A DNA stretch of 64,000 nucleotides from Balaenoptera acutorostrata (lineage: Eukaryota > Chordata > Mammalia > Artiodactyla > Balaenopteridae). Positions within the stretch are counted from its first letter, which is position 1; the number at the start of each line of letters is the position of its first letter. The notes beneath the pieces are model-generated. The model saw only the letters and a list, made by a program, of their open reading frames with translations. It was not told where the DNA came from and searched no databases. Position numbers and translations under genes: made by a program. This document shows positions 10,496-24,509 of this stretch, one piece after another. The stretch covers positions 620,001-684,000 of the forward strand of contig NW_026645841.1 of NCBI RefSeq assembly GCF_949987535.1. Direction: 5' to 3'.

Positions 10496-12255
10496 TGTAC
10501 GGAACAGGAGGTTAAAGGTGCTGATTCTCCAAGGAGGGAGATGGCTAGTAAATCGGCTGGAATGGCGAACCCGAGCAAAGGAGATGAGAAATGAGGTGCG
10601 TTTTAGAAACCTTTCCCGATCACACGGTGTACCATCTTCTGGGTTTCTCATGCCTGTTTTCGACGTAGGAAGATGCCCTTGAACCTGGAGATTTGGGACC
10701 CATGGGATGGGTACCATGCAGTATTACTTGAAAGGGTCTGCGTTGGCTCACCCAACCTCACCGAACCTCTCAGCCCCAAGAGTGTCCACCCTTATGTCTC
10801 AATCAGCTGTGGGTCTAGATATGGTCAATCCAGGTTGCATCACAGCCCCTGAACGAATTTTGTAAGAATTTCTCTCTCTTTCACTGCCTTTGTTTCACAG
10901 GTTTTGAAAAGTAATTTATTTTTATAATGGGGTTTAGCTGCTTTTCACGGCTGTGTTTATGCCACTTTACACCCCCTTGACTCACTTACAGAGAGATATC
11001 AATACATAGGTTTGAAGATTCTTACTAGTCAGATATATTCTTGTGCGGTGAATAGGGGGTGTTGAGTCCAGTTCACTGAAAAAGGAATAGGTCTTGTCTC
11101 TTACATATTGGGTTTATGGAACGGTATCGGAGCTAATTTGAAACCCTTGTTTTATGCATCACCCCACCTCACCTTTCCCGTTCAGCAGCCATAGTGTGTT
11201 TTCTAAACGTGTGACTCTGTTCTGTTTTGTAATTCAGTTCAAGTGTAGGCGGTTTTTACATTCCCTCTCTAAGTGATATCTTATGATAAGTGTCTTTTTC
11301 TGTGTGACTTATTTCACTTAGAATCGTCGTACCTAAATCCACTCATCGTGCTGCTACTAGCCTTATGACGTGGATTTCATGGCTGAGTGATATTCCATTG
11401 TACATGAGGACCACCACTTCTTTATCCATTTTTCGCTTTCCTAGGATATTTAAGGTGTAATGAAGTGGGGGTTCTTGTCAACAGAGCAGCCCTAAACTTT
11501 GGGGTGCCTGTGTCTTGCTGATTTTTAGTTTTCCCAATTTATACGCCCATGAGTGGAAGTGCCCTATGCTCTCCAAGCTGTGTTTTTTAGATGTTTCAGA
11601 ACACACCGTACACTTCTCCAGAGTGGCTGTTGGCAATTTACATCCCACCCATCAGCGTAGCAAGGCTCCCATTTCTCCATGGCCGGTCCTGCATTTCTGG
11701 TTTGGACACTTTTTTCCGCATGGCCCTTTTGCCCGCTGGGAAGCGAGACTTCTTTGGAGCGCTGATTGGCCTTTCCAGGTTGCTTGGTTGGCCAAAAAGG
11801 GCGTATGCGTTTTTTCCTGAATATATTCAGGAAAAAACGCATACGCCCTTTTTGGCCAAGGGCATCATTGTCCACGTTTTGCCGCTTTTCATGTGCTTTC
11901 AAGGCGATTCGAATCTACCTCCTGAAATCTGTTTCCTGCAATTCTGCCTTGCTTTCAAAGCCTCTTCGTTGCCTTCCCTTAGTATATTTGTGGACGAGAG
12001 GTATCATTTAAAACTCTGCAGGTTTGTGAATTGCAGTGCCCCTGAGCTCCATTTTTCAACTCGCTTTTTTGGGAGCTGGCCGCCAAAGCGCAGGATTGCT
12101 TCAGGCCCTCTTCTGGTTCTGGGGGGCAGGCTGAGCTTGTGCTTAATTCTTCTTCCTGATGGGAAAATAGAGTGACCTGTGCCTGTCCCAACACCTAGAG
12201 CTAGTCTCTCATTGGTTCCCCCTCTTCCCGTTCATCCTCAGGACAAATTGCAACC
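10496..12255. repeat. Satellite monomer U7 (type C, 1,760 bp)
   Basis: Palindrome at 11788-11859. It has the full type C set (cacagg, atgccactt, ctaaacg, gtaggcgg, cttagtata) and is the single C of the B-C-D block. Confidence 0.95.
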
Positions 12256-14014
12256 TGTACGGAACAGGAGGTTAAAGGTGCTGATTCTCCAAGGAGGGAG
12301 ATGGCTAGTAAATCGGCTGGAATGGCGAACCCGAGCAAAGGAGATGAGAAATGAGGTGCGTTTTAGAAACCTTTCCCGATCACACGGTGTACCATCTTCT
12401 GGGTTTCTCATGCCTGTTTTCGACGTAGGAAGATGCCCTTGAACCTGGAGATTTGGGACCCATGGGATGGGTACCATGCAGTATTACTTGAAAGGGTCTG
12501 CGTTGGCTCACCCAACCTCACCGAACCTCTCAGCCCCAAGAGTGTCCACCCTTATGTCTCAATCAGCTGTGGGTCTAGATATGGTCAATCCAGGTTGCAT
12601 CACAGCCCCTGAACGAATTTTGTAAGAATTTCTCTCTCTTTCACTGCCTTTGTTTCACGGGTTTTGAAAAGTAATTTATTTTTATAATGGGGTTTAGCTG
12701 CTTTTCACGGCTGTGTTTATGCCGCTTTACACCCCCTTGACTCACTTACAGAGAGATATCAATACATAGGTTTGAAGATTCTTACTAGTCAGATATATTC
12801 TTGTGCGGTGAATAGGGGGTGTTGAGTCCAGTTCACTGAAAAAGGAATAGGTCTTGTCTCTTACATATTGGGTTTATGGAACGGTATCGGAGCTAATTTG
12901 AAACCCTTGTTTTATGCATCACCCCACCTCACCTTTCCCGTTCAGCAGCCATAGTGTGTTTTCTAAACGTGTGACTCTGTTCTGTTTTGTAATTCAGTTC
13001 AAGTGTAGCGGTTTTTACATTCCCTCTCTAAGTGATATCTTATGATAAGTGTCTTTTTCTGTGTGACTTATTTCACTTAGAATCGTCGTACCTAAATCCA
13101 CTCATCGTGCTGCTACTAGCCTTATGACGTGGATTTCATGGCTGAGTGATATTCCATTGTACATGAGGACCACCACTTCTTTATCCATTTTTCGCTTTCC
13201 TAGGATATTTAAGGTGTAATGAAGTGGGGGTTCTTGTCAACAGAGCAGCCCTAAACTTTGGGGTGCCTGTGTCTTGCTGATTTTTAGTTTTCCCAATTTA
13301 TACGCCCATGAGTGGAAGTGCCCTATGCTCTCCAAGCTGTGTTTTTTAGATGTTTCAGAACACACCGTACACTTCTCCAGAGTGGCTGTTGGCAATTTAC
13401 ATCCCACCCATCAGCGTAGCAAGGCTCCCATTTCTCCATGGCCGGTCCTGCATTTCTGGTTTGGACACTTTTTTCCGCATGGCCCTTTTGCCCGCTGGGA
13501 AGCGAGACTTCTTTGGAGCGCTGATTGGCCTTTCCAGGTTGCTTGGTTGGCCAAAAAGGGCGTATGCGTTTTTTCCTGAATATATTCAGGAAAAAACGCA
13601 TACGCCCTTTTTGGCCAAGGGCATCATTGTCCACGTTTTGCCGCTTTTCATGTGCTTTCAAGGCGATTCGAATCTACCTCCTGAAATCTGTTTCCTGCAA
13701 TTCTGCCTTGCTTTCAAAGCCTCTTCGTTGCCTTCCCTTAATATATTTGTGGACGAGAGGTATCATTTAAAACTCTGCAGGTTTGTGAATTGCAGTGCCC
13801 CTGAGCTCCATTTTTCAACTCGCTTTTTTGGGAGCTGGCCGCAAAAGCGCAGGATTGCTTCAGGCCCTCTTCTGGTTCTGGGGGGCAGGCTGAGCTTGTG
13901 CTTGATTCTTCTTCCTGATGGGAAAATAGAGTGACCTGTGCCTGTCCCAACACCTAGAGCTAGTCTCTCATTGGTTCCCCCTCTTCCCGTTCATCCTCAG
14001 GACAAATTGCAACC
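12256..14014. repeat. Satellite monomer U8 (type D, 1,759 bp)
   Basis: Palindrome at 13547-13618. It has the same type D marks as U5 and U13, including gcttgattc and gccgcaaaag. It ends the B-C-D block, and the A-B-C-C-D block restarts directly after it. Confidence 0.95.
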
Positions 14015-15712
14015 TGTACGGAACAGGAGGTTAAAGGTGCTGATTCTCCAAGGAGGGAGATGTCTAGTAAATCGGCTGGAATGGCGAACCCGAGCAAAGG
14101 AGATGAGAAATGAGGTGCGTTTTAGAAACCTTTCCCGATCACACAGTGTACCATCTTCTGGGTTTCTCATGCCTGTTTTCGACGTAGGAAGATGCCCTTG
14201 AACCTGGAGATTTGGGACCCATGGGATGGGTACCATGCAGTATTACTTGAAAGGGTCTGCGTTGGCTCACCCAACCTCACCGAACCTCTCAGCCCCAAGA
14301 GTGTCCACCCTTATGTCTCAATCAGCTGTGGGTCTAGATATGGTCAATCCAGGTTGCATCACAGCCCCTGAACGAATTTTGTAAGAATTTCTCTCTCTTT
14401 CACTGCCTTTGTTTCACGGGTTTTGAAAAGTAATTTATTTTTATAATGGGGTTTAGCTGCTTTTCACGGCTGTGTTTATGCCGCTTTACACCCCCTTGAC
14501 TCACTTACAGAGAGATATCAATACATAGGTTTGAAGATTCTTACTAGTCAGATATATTCTTGTGCGGTGAATAGGGGGTGTTGAGTCCAGTTCACTGAAA
14601 AAGGAATAGGTCTTGTCTCTTACATATTGGGTTTATGGAACGGTATCGGAGCTAATTTGAAACCCTTGTTTTATGCATCACCCCACCTCACCTTTCCCGT
14701 TCAGCAGCCATAGTGTGTTTTCTGAACGTGTGACTCTGTTCTGTTTTGTAATTCAGTTCAAGTGTAGCGGTTTTTACATTCCCTCTCTAAGTGATATCTT
14801 ATGATAAGTGTCTTTTTCTGTGTGACTTATTTCACTTAGAATCGTCGTACCTAAATCCACTCATCGTGCTGCTAATAGCCTTATGACGTGGATTTCATGG
14901 CTGAGTGATATTCCATTGTACATGAGGACCACCACTTCTTTATCCATTTTTCTCTTTCCTAGGATATTTAAGGTGTAATGAAGTGGGGGTTCTTGTCAAC
15001 ATAGCAGCCCTAAACTTTGGGGTGCCTGTGTCTTGCTGATTTTTAGTTTTCCCAATTTATACGCCCATGAGTGGAAGTGCCCTATGCTCTCCAAGCTGTG
15101 TTTTTTAGATGTTTCAGAACACACCGTACACTTCTCCAGAGTGGCTGTTGGCAATTTACATCCCACCCATCAGCGTAGCAAGGCTCCCATTTCTCCATGG
15201 CCGGTCCTGCATTTCTGGTTTGGACACTTTTTTCCGCATGGCCCTTTTGCCCGCTGGGAAGCGAGACTTCTTTGGAGCGCTGATTGGCCTTTCCAGGTTG
15301 CTTGGTTGCCCAAAAAGGGCGTCATTGTCCACGTTTTGCCGCTTTTCATGTGCTTTCAAGGCGATTCGAATCTACCTCCTGAAATCTGTTTCCTGCAATT
15401 CTGCCTTGCTTTCAAAGCCTCTTCGTTGCCTTCCCTTAATATATTTGTGGACGAGAGGTATCATTTAAAACTCTGCAGGTTTGTGAATTGCAGTGCCCCT
15501 GAGCTCCATTTTTCAACTCGCTTTTTTGGGAGCTGGCCGCAAAAGCGCAGGATTGCTTCAGGCCCTCTTCTGGTTCTGGGGGGCAGGCTGAGCTTGTGCT
15601 TAATTCTTCTTCCTGATGGGAAAATAGAGTGACCTGTGCCTGTCTCAACACCTAGAGCTAGTCTCTCATTGGTTCCCCCTCTTCCCGTTCATCCTCAGGA
15701 CAAATTGCAACC
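14015..15712. repeat. Satellite monomer U9 (type A, hairpin-deleted, 1,698 bp)
   Basis: Second short monomer, with the palindrome collapsed in exactly the same way as U1. It carries T at 14063 and A at 14145 near its start (shared with U6 and U14); the rest matches U1 at an offset of 14,014 bp. Confidence 0.95.
15306..15321. other. Collapsed palindrome remnant in U9
   Basis: Same 16-bp remnant, same junction and same G-to-C change as in U1, exactly 14,014 bp downstream. The shared lesion indicates one deletion event that was later copied, not two independent losses. Confidence 0.85.
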
Positions 15713-17471
15713 TGTACGGAACAGGAGGTTAAAGGTGCTGATTCTCCAAGGAGGGAGATGGCTAGTAAATCGGCTGGAATGGCGAACCCGAGCAAAGGAG
15801 ATGAGAAATGAGGTGCGTTTTAGAAACCTTTCCCGATCACACGGTGTACCATCTTCTGGGTTTCTCATGCCTGTTTTCGACGTAGGAAGATGCCCTTGAA
15901 CCTGGAGATTTGGGACCCATGGGATGGGTACCATGCAGTATTACTTGAAAGGGTCTGCGTTGGCTCACCCAACCTCACCGAACCTCTCAGCCCCAAGAGT
16001 GTCCACCCTTATGTCTCAATCAGCTGTGGGTCTAGATATGGTCAATCCAGGTTGCATCACAGCCCCTGAACGAATTTTGTAAGAATTTCTCTCTCTTTCA
16101 CTGCCTTTGTTTCACGGGTTTTGAAAAGTAATTTATTTTTATAATGGGGTTTAGCTGCTTTTCACGGCTGTGTTTATGCCGCTTTACACCCCCTTGACTC
16201 ACTTACAGAGAGATATCAATACATAGGTTTGAAGATTCTTACTAGTCAGATATATTCTTGTGCGGTGAATAGGGGGTGTTGAGTCCAGTTCACTGAAAAA
16301 GGAATAGGTCTTGTCTCTTACATATTGGGTTTATGGAACGGTATCGGAGCTAATTTGAAACCCTTGTTTTATGCATCACCCCACCTCACCTTTCCCGTTC
16401 AGCAGCCATAGTGTGTTTTCTGAACGTGTGACTCTGTTCTGTTTTGTAATTCAGTTCAAGTGTAGCGGTTTTTACATTCCCTCTCTAAGTGATATCTTAT
16501 GATAAGTGTCTTTTTCTGTGTGACTTATTTCACTTAGAATCGTCGTACCTAAATCCACTCATCGTGCTGCTACTAGCCTTATGACGTGGATTTCATGGCT
16601 GAGTGATATTCCATTGTACATGAGGACCACCACTTCTTTATCCATTTTTCGCTTTCCTAGGATATTTAAGGTGTAATGAAGTGGGGGTTCTTGTCAACAG
16701 AGCAGCCCTAAACTTTGGGGTGCCTGTGTCTTGCTGATTTTTAGTTTTCCCAATTTATACGCCCATGAGTGGAAGTGCCCTATGCTCTCCAAGCTGTGTT
16801 TTTTAGATGTTTCAGAACACACTGTACACTTCTCCAGAGTGGCTGTTGGCAAGTTACATCCCACCCATCAGCGTAGCAAGGCTCCCATTTCTCCATGGCC
16901 GGTCCTGCATTTCTGGTTTGGACACTTTTTTCCGCATGGCCCTTTTGCCCGCTGGGAAGCGAGACTTCTTTGGAGCGCTGATTGGCCTTTCCAGGTTGCT
17001 TGGTTGGCCAAAAAGGGCGTATGCGTTTTTTCCTGAATATATTCAGGAAAAAACGCATACGCCCTTTTTGGCCAAGGGCATCATTGTCCACGTTTTGCCG
17101 CTTTTCATGTGCTTTCAAGGCGATTCGAATCTACCTCCTGAAATCTGTTTCCTGCAATTCTGCCTTGCTTTCAAAGCCTCTTCGTTGCCTTCCCTTAATA
17201 TATTTGTGGACGAGAGGTATCATTTAAAACTCTGCAGGTTTGTGAATTGCAGTGCCCCTGAGCTCCATTTTTCAACTCGCTTTTTTGGGAGCTGGCCGCC
17301 AAAGCGCAGGATTGCTTCAGGCCCTCTTCTGGTTCTGGGGGGCAGGCTGAGCTTGTGCTTAATTCTTCTTCCTGATGGGAAAATAGAGTGACCTGTGCCT
17401 GTCCCAACACCTAGAGCTAGTCTCTCATTGGTTCCCCCTCTTCCCGTTCATCCTCAGGACATATTGCAACC
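15713..17471. repeat. Satellite monomer U10 (type B, 1,759 bp)
   Basis: Palindrome at 17004-17075. It matches U2 at all type B marks (acactgtac, ggcaagttac, acatattg). Confidence 0.95.
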
Positions 17472-19231
17472 TGTACGGAACAGGAGGTTAAAGGTGCTGA
17501 TTCTCCAAGGAGGGAGATGGCTAGTAAATCGGCTGGAATGGCGAACCCGAGCAAAGGAGATGAGAAATGAGGTGCGTTTTAGAAACCTTTCCCGATCACA
17601 CGGTGTACCATCTTCTGGGTTTCTCATGCCTGTTTTCGACGTAGGAAGATGCCCTTGAACCTGGAGATTTGGGACCCATGGGATGGGTACCATGCAGTAT
17701 TACTTGAAAGGGTCTGCGTTGGCTCACCCAACCTCACCGAACCTCTCAGCCCCAAGAGTGTCCACCCTTATGTCTCAATCAGCTGTGGGTCTAGATATGG
17801 TCAATCCAGGTTGCATCACAGCCCCTGAACGAATTTTGTAAGAATTTCTCTCTCTTTCACTGCCTTTGTTTCACAGGTTTTGAAAAGTAATTTATTTTTA
17901 TAATGGGGTTTAGCTGCTTTTCACGGCTGTGTTTATGCCACTTTACACCCCCTTGACTCACTTACAGAGAGATATCAATACATAGGTTTGAAGATTCTTA
18001 CTAGTCAGATATATTCTTGTGCGGTGAATAGGGGGTGTTGAGTCCAGTTCACTGAAAAAGGAATAGGTCTTGTCTCTTACATATTGGGTTTATGGAACGG
18101 TATCGGAGCTAATTTGAAACCCTTGTTTTATGCATCACCCCACCTCACCTTTCCCGTTCAGCAGCCATAGTGTGTTTTCTAAACGTGTGACTCTGTTCTG
18201 TTTTGTAATTCAGTTCAAGTGTAGGCGGTTTTTACATTCCCTCTCTAAGTGATATCTTATGATAAGTGTCTTTTTCTGTGTGACTTATTTCACTTAGAAT
18301 CGTCGTACCTAAATCCACTCATCGTGCTGCTACTAGCCTTATGACGTGGATTTCATGGCTGAGTGATATTCCATTGTACATGAGGACCACCACTTCTTTA
18401 TCCATTTTTCGCTTTCCTAGGATATTTAAGGTGTAATGAAGTGGGGGTTCTTGTCAACAGAGCAGCCCTAAACTTTGGGGTGCCTGTGTCTTGCTGATTT
18501 TTAGTTTTCCCAATTTATACGCCCATGAGTGGAAGTGCCCTATGCTCTCCAAGCTGTGTTTTTTAGATGTTTCAGAACACACCGTACACTTCTCCAGAGT
18601 GGCTGTTGGCAATTTACATCCCACCCATCAGCGTAGCAAGGCTCCCATTTCTCCATGGCCGGTCCTGCATTTCTGGTTTGGACACTTTTTTCCGCATGGC
18701 CCTTTTGCCCGCTGGGAAGCGAGACTTCTTTGGAGCGCTGATTGGCCTTTCCAGGTTGCTTGGTTGGCCAAAAAGGGCGTATGCGTTTTTTCCTGAATAT
18801 ATTCAGGAAAAAACGCATACGCCCTTTTTGGCCAAGGGCATCATTGTCCACGTTTTGCCGCTTTTCATGTGCTTTCAAGGCGATTCGAATCTACCTCCTG
18901 AAATCTGTTTCCTGCAATTCTGCCTTGCTTTCAAAGCCTCTTCGTTGCCTTCCCTTAGTATATTTGTGGACGAGAGGTATCATTTAAAACTCTGCAGGTT
19001 TGTGAATTGCAGTGCCCCTGAGCTCCATTTTTCAACTCGCTTTTTTGGGAGCTGGCCGCCAAAGCGCAGGATTGCTTCAGGCCCTCTTCTGGTTCTGGGG
19101 GGCAGGCTGAGCTTGTGCTTAATTCTTCTTCCTGATGGGAAAATAGAGTGACCTGTGCCTGTCCCAACACCTAGAGCTAGTCTCTCATTGGTTCCCCCTC
19201 TTCCCGTTCATCCTCAGGACAAATTGCAACC
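17472..19231. repeat. Satellite monomer U11 (type C, 1,760 bp)
   Basis: Palindrome at 18764-18835. It is the partner of U3; it has G at 19206 where U3 has its private C. Confidence 0.95.
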
Positions 19232-20991
19232 TGTACGGAACAGGAGGTTAAAGGTGCTGATTCTCCAAGGAGGGAGATGGCTAGTAAATCGGCTGGAATG
19301 GCGAACCCGAGCAAAGGAGATGAGAAATGAGGTGCGTTTTAGAAACCTTTCCCGATCACACGGTGTACCATCTTCTGGGTTTCTCATGCCTGTTTTCGAC
19401 GTAGGAAGATGCCCTTGAACCTGGAGATTTGGGACCCATGGGATGGGTACCATGCAGTATTACTTGAAAGGGTCTGCGTTGGCTCACCCAACCTCACCGA
19501 ACCTCTCAGCCCCAAGAGTGTCCACCCTTATGTCTCAATCAGCTGTGGGTCTAGATATGGTCAATCCAGGTTGCATCACAGCCCCTGAACGAATTTTGTA
19601 AGAATTTCTCTCTCTTTCACTGCCTTTGTTTCACAGGTTTTGAAAAGTAATTTATTTTTATAATGGGGTTTAGCTGCTTTTCACGGCTGTGTTTATGCCA
19701 CTTTACACCCCCTTGACTCACTTACAGAGAGATATCAATACATAGGTTTGAAGATTCTTACTAGTCAGATATATTCTTGTGCGGTGAATAGGGGGTGTTG
19801 AGTCCAGTTCACTGAAAAAGGAATAGGTCTTGTCTCTTACATATTGGGTTTATGGAACGGTATCGGAGCTAATTTGAAACCCTTGTTTTATGCATCACCT
19901 CACCTCACCTTTCCCGTTCAGCAGCCATAGTGTGTTTTCTAAACGTGTGACTCTGTTCTGTTTTGTAATTCAGTTCAAGTGTAGGCGGTTTTTACATTCC
20001 CTCTCTAAGTGATATCTTATGATAAGTGTCTTTTTCTGTGTGACTTATTTCACTTAGAATCGTCGTACCTAAATCCACTCATCGTGCTGCTACTAGCCTT
20101 ATGACGTGGATTTCATGGCTGAGTGATATTCCATTGTACATGAGGACCACCACTTCTTTATCCATTTTTCGCTTTCCTAGGATATTTAAGGTGTAATGAA
20201 GTGGGGGTTCTTGTCAACAGAGCAGCCCTAAACTTTGGGGTGCCTGTGTCTTGCTGATTTTTAGTTTTCCCAATTTATACGCCCATGAGTGGAAGTGCCC
20301 TATGCTCTCCAAGCTGTGTTTTTTAGATGTTTCAGAACACACCGTACACTTCTCCAGAGTGGCTGTTGGCAATTTACATCCCACCCATCAGCGTAGCAAG
20401 GCTCCCATTTCTCCATGGCCGGTCCTGCATTTCTGGTTTGGACACTTTTTTCCGCATGGCCCTTTTGCCCGCTGGGAAGCGAGACTTCTTTGGAGCGCTG
20501 ATTGGCCTTTCCAGGTTGCTTGGTTGGCCAAAAAGGGCGTATGCGTTTTTTCCTGAATATATTCAGGAAAAAACGCATACGCCCTTTTTGGCCAAGGGCA
20601 TCATTGTCCACGTTTTGCCGCTTTTCATGTGCTTTCAAGGCGATTCGAATCTACCTCCTGAAATCTGTTTCCTGCAATTCTGCCTTGCTTTCAAAGCCTC
20701 TTCGTTGCCTTCCCTTAGTATATTTGTGGACGAGAGGTATCATTTAAAACTCTGCAGGTTTGTGAATTGCAGTGCCCCTGAGCTCCATTTTTCAACTCGC
20801 TTTTTTGGGAGCTGGCCGCCAAAGCGCAGGATTGCTTCAGGCCCTCTTCTGGTTCTGGGGGGCAGGCTGAGCTTGTGCTTAATTCTTCTTCCTGATGGGA
20901 AAATAGAGTGACCTGTGCCTGTCCCAACACCTAGAGCTAGTCTCTCATTGGTTCCCCCTCTTCCCGTTCATCCTCAGGACAAATTGCAACC
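19232..20991. repeat. Satellite monomer U12 (type C, 1,760 bp)
   Basis: Palindrome at 20524-20595. It is the partner of U4, with one private C-to-T change at 19900. Confidence 0.95.
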
Positions 20992-22750
20992 TGTACGGAA
21001 CAGGAGGTTAAAGGTGCTGATTCTCCAAGGAGGGAGATGGCTAGTAAATCGGCTGGAATGGCGAACCCGAGCAAAGGAGATGAGAAATGAGGTGCGTTTT
21101 AGAAACCTTTCCCGATCACACGGTGTACCATCTTCTGGGTTTCTCATGCCTGTTTTCGACGTAGGAAGATGCCCTTGAACCTGGAGATTTGGGACCCATG
21201 GGATGGGTACCATGCAGTATTACTTGAAAGGGTCTGCGTTGGCTCACCCAACCTCACCGAACCTCTCAGCCCCAAGAGTGTCCACCCTTATGTCTTAATC
21301 AGCTGTGGGTCTAGATATGGTCAATCCAGGTTGCATCACAGCCCCTGAACGAATTTTGTAAGAATTTCTCTCTCTTTCACTGCCTTTGTTTCACGGGTTT
21401 TGAAAAGTAATTTATTTTTATAATGGGGTTTAGCTGCTTTTCACGGCTGTGTTTATGCCGCTTTACACCCCCTTGACTCACTTACAGAGAGATATCAATA
21501 CATAGGTTTGAAGATTCTTACTAGTCAGATATATTCTTGTGCGGTGAATAGGGGGTGTTGAGTCCAGTTCACTGAAAAAGGAATAGGTCTTGTCTCTTAC
21601 ATATTGGGTTTATGGAACGGTATCGGAGCTAATTTGAAACCCTTGTTTTATGCATCACCCCACCTCACCTTTCCCGTTCAGCAGCCATAGTGTGTTTTCT
21701 AAACGTGTGACTCTGTTCTGTTTTGTAATTCAGTTCAAGTGTAGCGGTTTTTACATTCCCTCTCTAAGTGATATCTTATGATAAGTGTCTTTTTCTGTGT
21801 GACTTATTTCACTTAGAATCGTCGTACCTAAATCCACTCATCGTGCTGCTACTAGCCTTATGACGTGGATTTCATGGCTGAGTGATATTCCATTGTACAT
21901 GAGGACCACCACTTCTTTATCCATTTTTCGCTTTCCTAGGATATTTAAGGTGTAATGAAGTGGGGGTTCTTGTCAACAGAGCAGCCCTAAACTTTGGGGT
22001 GCCTGTGTCTTGCTGATTTTTAGTTTTCCCAATTTATACGCCCATGAGTGGAAGTGCCCTATGCTCTCCAAGCTGTGTTTTTTAGATGTTTCAGAACACA
22101 CCGTACACTTCTCCAGAGTGGCTGTTGGCAATTTACATCCCACCCATCAGCGTAGCAAGGCTCCCATTTCTCCATGGCCGGTCCTGCATTTCTGGTTTGG
22201 ACACTTTTTTCCGCATGGCCCTTTTGCCCGCTGGGAAGCGAGACTTCTTTGGAGCGCTGATTGGCCTTTCCAGGTTGCTTGGTTGGCCAAAAAGGGCGTA
22301 TGCGTTTTTTCCTGAATATATTCAGGAAAAAACGCATACGCCCTTTTTGGCCAAGGGCATCATTGTCCACGTTTTGCCGCTTTTCATGTGCTTTCAAGGC
22401 GATTCGAATCTACCTCCTGAAATCTGTTTCCTGCAATTCTGCCTTGCTTTCAAAGCCTCTTCGTTGCCTTCCCTTAATATATTTGTGGACGAGAGGTATC
22501 ATTTAAAACTCTGCAGGTTTGTGAATTGCAGTGCCCCTGAGCTCCATTTTTCAACTCGCTTTTTTGGGAGCTGGCCGCAAAAGCGCAGGATTGCTTCAGG
22601 CCCTCTTCTGGTTCTGGGGGGCAGGCTGAGCTTGTGCTTGATTCTTCTTCCTGATGGGAAAATAGAGTGACCTGTGCCTGTCCCAACACCTAGAGCTAGT
22701 CTCTCATTGGTTCCCCCTCTTCCCGTTCATCCTCAGGACAAATTGCAACC
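20992..22750. repeat. Satellite monomer U13 (type D, 1,759 bp)
   Basis: Palindrome at 22283-22354. It is the partner of U5, with one private C-to-T change at 21296. Confidence 0.95.
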
Positions 22751-24509
22751 TGTACGGAACAGGAGGTTAAAGGTGCTGATTCTCCAAGGAGGGAGATGTC
22801 TAGTAAATCGGCTGGAATGGCGAACCCGAGCAAAGGAGATGAGAAATGAGGTGCGTTTTAGAAACCTTTCCCGATCACACAGTGTACCATCTTCTGGGTT
22901 TCTCATGCCTGTTTTCGACGTAGGAAGATGCCCTTGAACCTGGAGATTTGGGACCCATGGGATGGGTACCATGCAGTATTACTTGAAAGGGTCTGCGTTG
23001 GCTCACCCAACCTCACCGAACCTCTCAGCCCCAAGAGTGTCCACCCTTATGTCTCAATCAGCTGTGGGTCTAGATATGGTCAATCCAGGTTGCATCACAG
23101 CCCCTGAACGAATTTTGTAAGAATTTCTCTCTCTTTCACTGCCTTTGTTTCACGGGTTTTGAAAAGTAATTTATTTTTATAATGGGGTTTAGCTGCTTTT
23201 CACGGCTGTGTTTATGCCGCTTTACACCCCCTTGACTCACTTACAGAGAGATATCAATACATAGGTTTGAAGATTCTTACTAGTCAGATATATTCTTGTG
23301 CGGTGAATAGGGGGTGTTGAGTCCAGTTCACTGAAAAAGGAATAGGTCTTGTCTCTTACATATTGGGTTTATGGAACGGTATCGGAGCTAATTTGAAACC
23401 CTTGTTTTATGCATCACCCCACCTCACCTTTCCCGTTCAGCAGCCATAGTGTGTTTTCTAAACGTGTGACTCTGTTCTGTTTTGTAATTCAGTTCAAGTG
23501 TAGCGGTTTTTACATTCCCTCTCTAAGTGATATCTTATGATAAGTGTCTTTTTCTGTGTGACTTATTTCACTTAGAATCGTCGTACCTAAATCCACTCAT
23601 CGTGCTGCTACTAGCCTTATGACGTGGATTTCATGGCTGAGTGATATTCCATTGTACATGAGGACCACCACTTCTTTATCCATTTTTCGCTTTCCTAGGA
23701 TATTTAAGGTGTAATGAAGTGGGGGTTCTTGTCAACAGAGCAGCCCTAAACTTTGGGGTGCCTGTGTCTTGCTGATTTTTAGTTTTCCCAATTTATACGC
23801 CCATGAGTGGAAGTGCCCTATGCTCTCCAAGCTGTGTTTTTTAGATGTTTCAGAACACACCGTACACTTCTCCAGAGTGGCTGTTGGCAATTTACATCCC
23901 ACCCATCAGCGTAGCAAGGCTCCCATTTCTCCATGGCCGGTCCTGCATTTCTGGTTTGGACACTTTTTTCCGCATGGCCCTTTTGCCCGCTGGGAAGCGA
24001 GACTTCTTTGGAGCGCTGATTGGCCTTTCCAGGTTGCTTGGTTGGCCAAAAAGGGCGTATGCGTTTTTTCCTGAATATATTCAGGAAAAAACGCATACGC
24101 CCTTTTTGGCCAAGGGCATCATTGTCCACGTTTTGCCGCTTTTCATGTGCTTTCAAGGCGATTCGAATCTACCTCCTGAAATCTGTTTCCTGCAATTCTG
24201 CCTTGCTTTCAAAGCCTCTTCGTTGCCTTCCCTTAATATATTTGTGGACGAGAGGTATCATTTAAAACTCTGCAGGTTTGTGAATTGCAGTGCCCCTGAG
24301 CTCCATTTTTCAACTCGCTTTTTTGGGAGCTGGCCGCAAAAGCGCAGGATTGCTTCAGGCCCTCTTCTGGTTCTGGGGGGCAGGCTGAGCTTGTGCTTGA
24401 TTCTTCTTCCTGATGGGAAAATAGAGTGACCTGTGCCTGTCCCAACACCTAGAGCTAGTCTCTCATTGGTTCCCCCTCTTCCCGTTCATCCTCAGGACAA
24501 ATTGCAACC
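22751..24509. repeat. Satellite monomer U14 (D-like, 1,759 bp)
   Basis: Palindrome at 24042-24113. Its start matches U6 and U9 (T at 22799, A in cacacagtg). From A at 23460 it departs from U6 and follows D-type sequence (gctactagcc, ggcaatttac, gccgcaaaag, gcttgattc). This marks the right limit of the 14,014-bp-offset duplication. Confidence 0.95.

Larger units (their letters stand above)
14015..22750. repeat. Higher-order block A-B-C-C-D, copy 2
   Basis: U9-U13 repeat the order and private lesions of U1-U5, including the 61-bp hairpin deletion. The near-identity continues into U14 as far as about 23459 and then breaks at A 23460 against G 9446. Confidence 0.88.
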
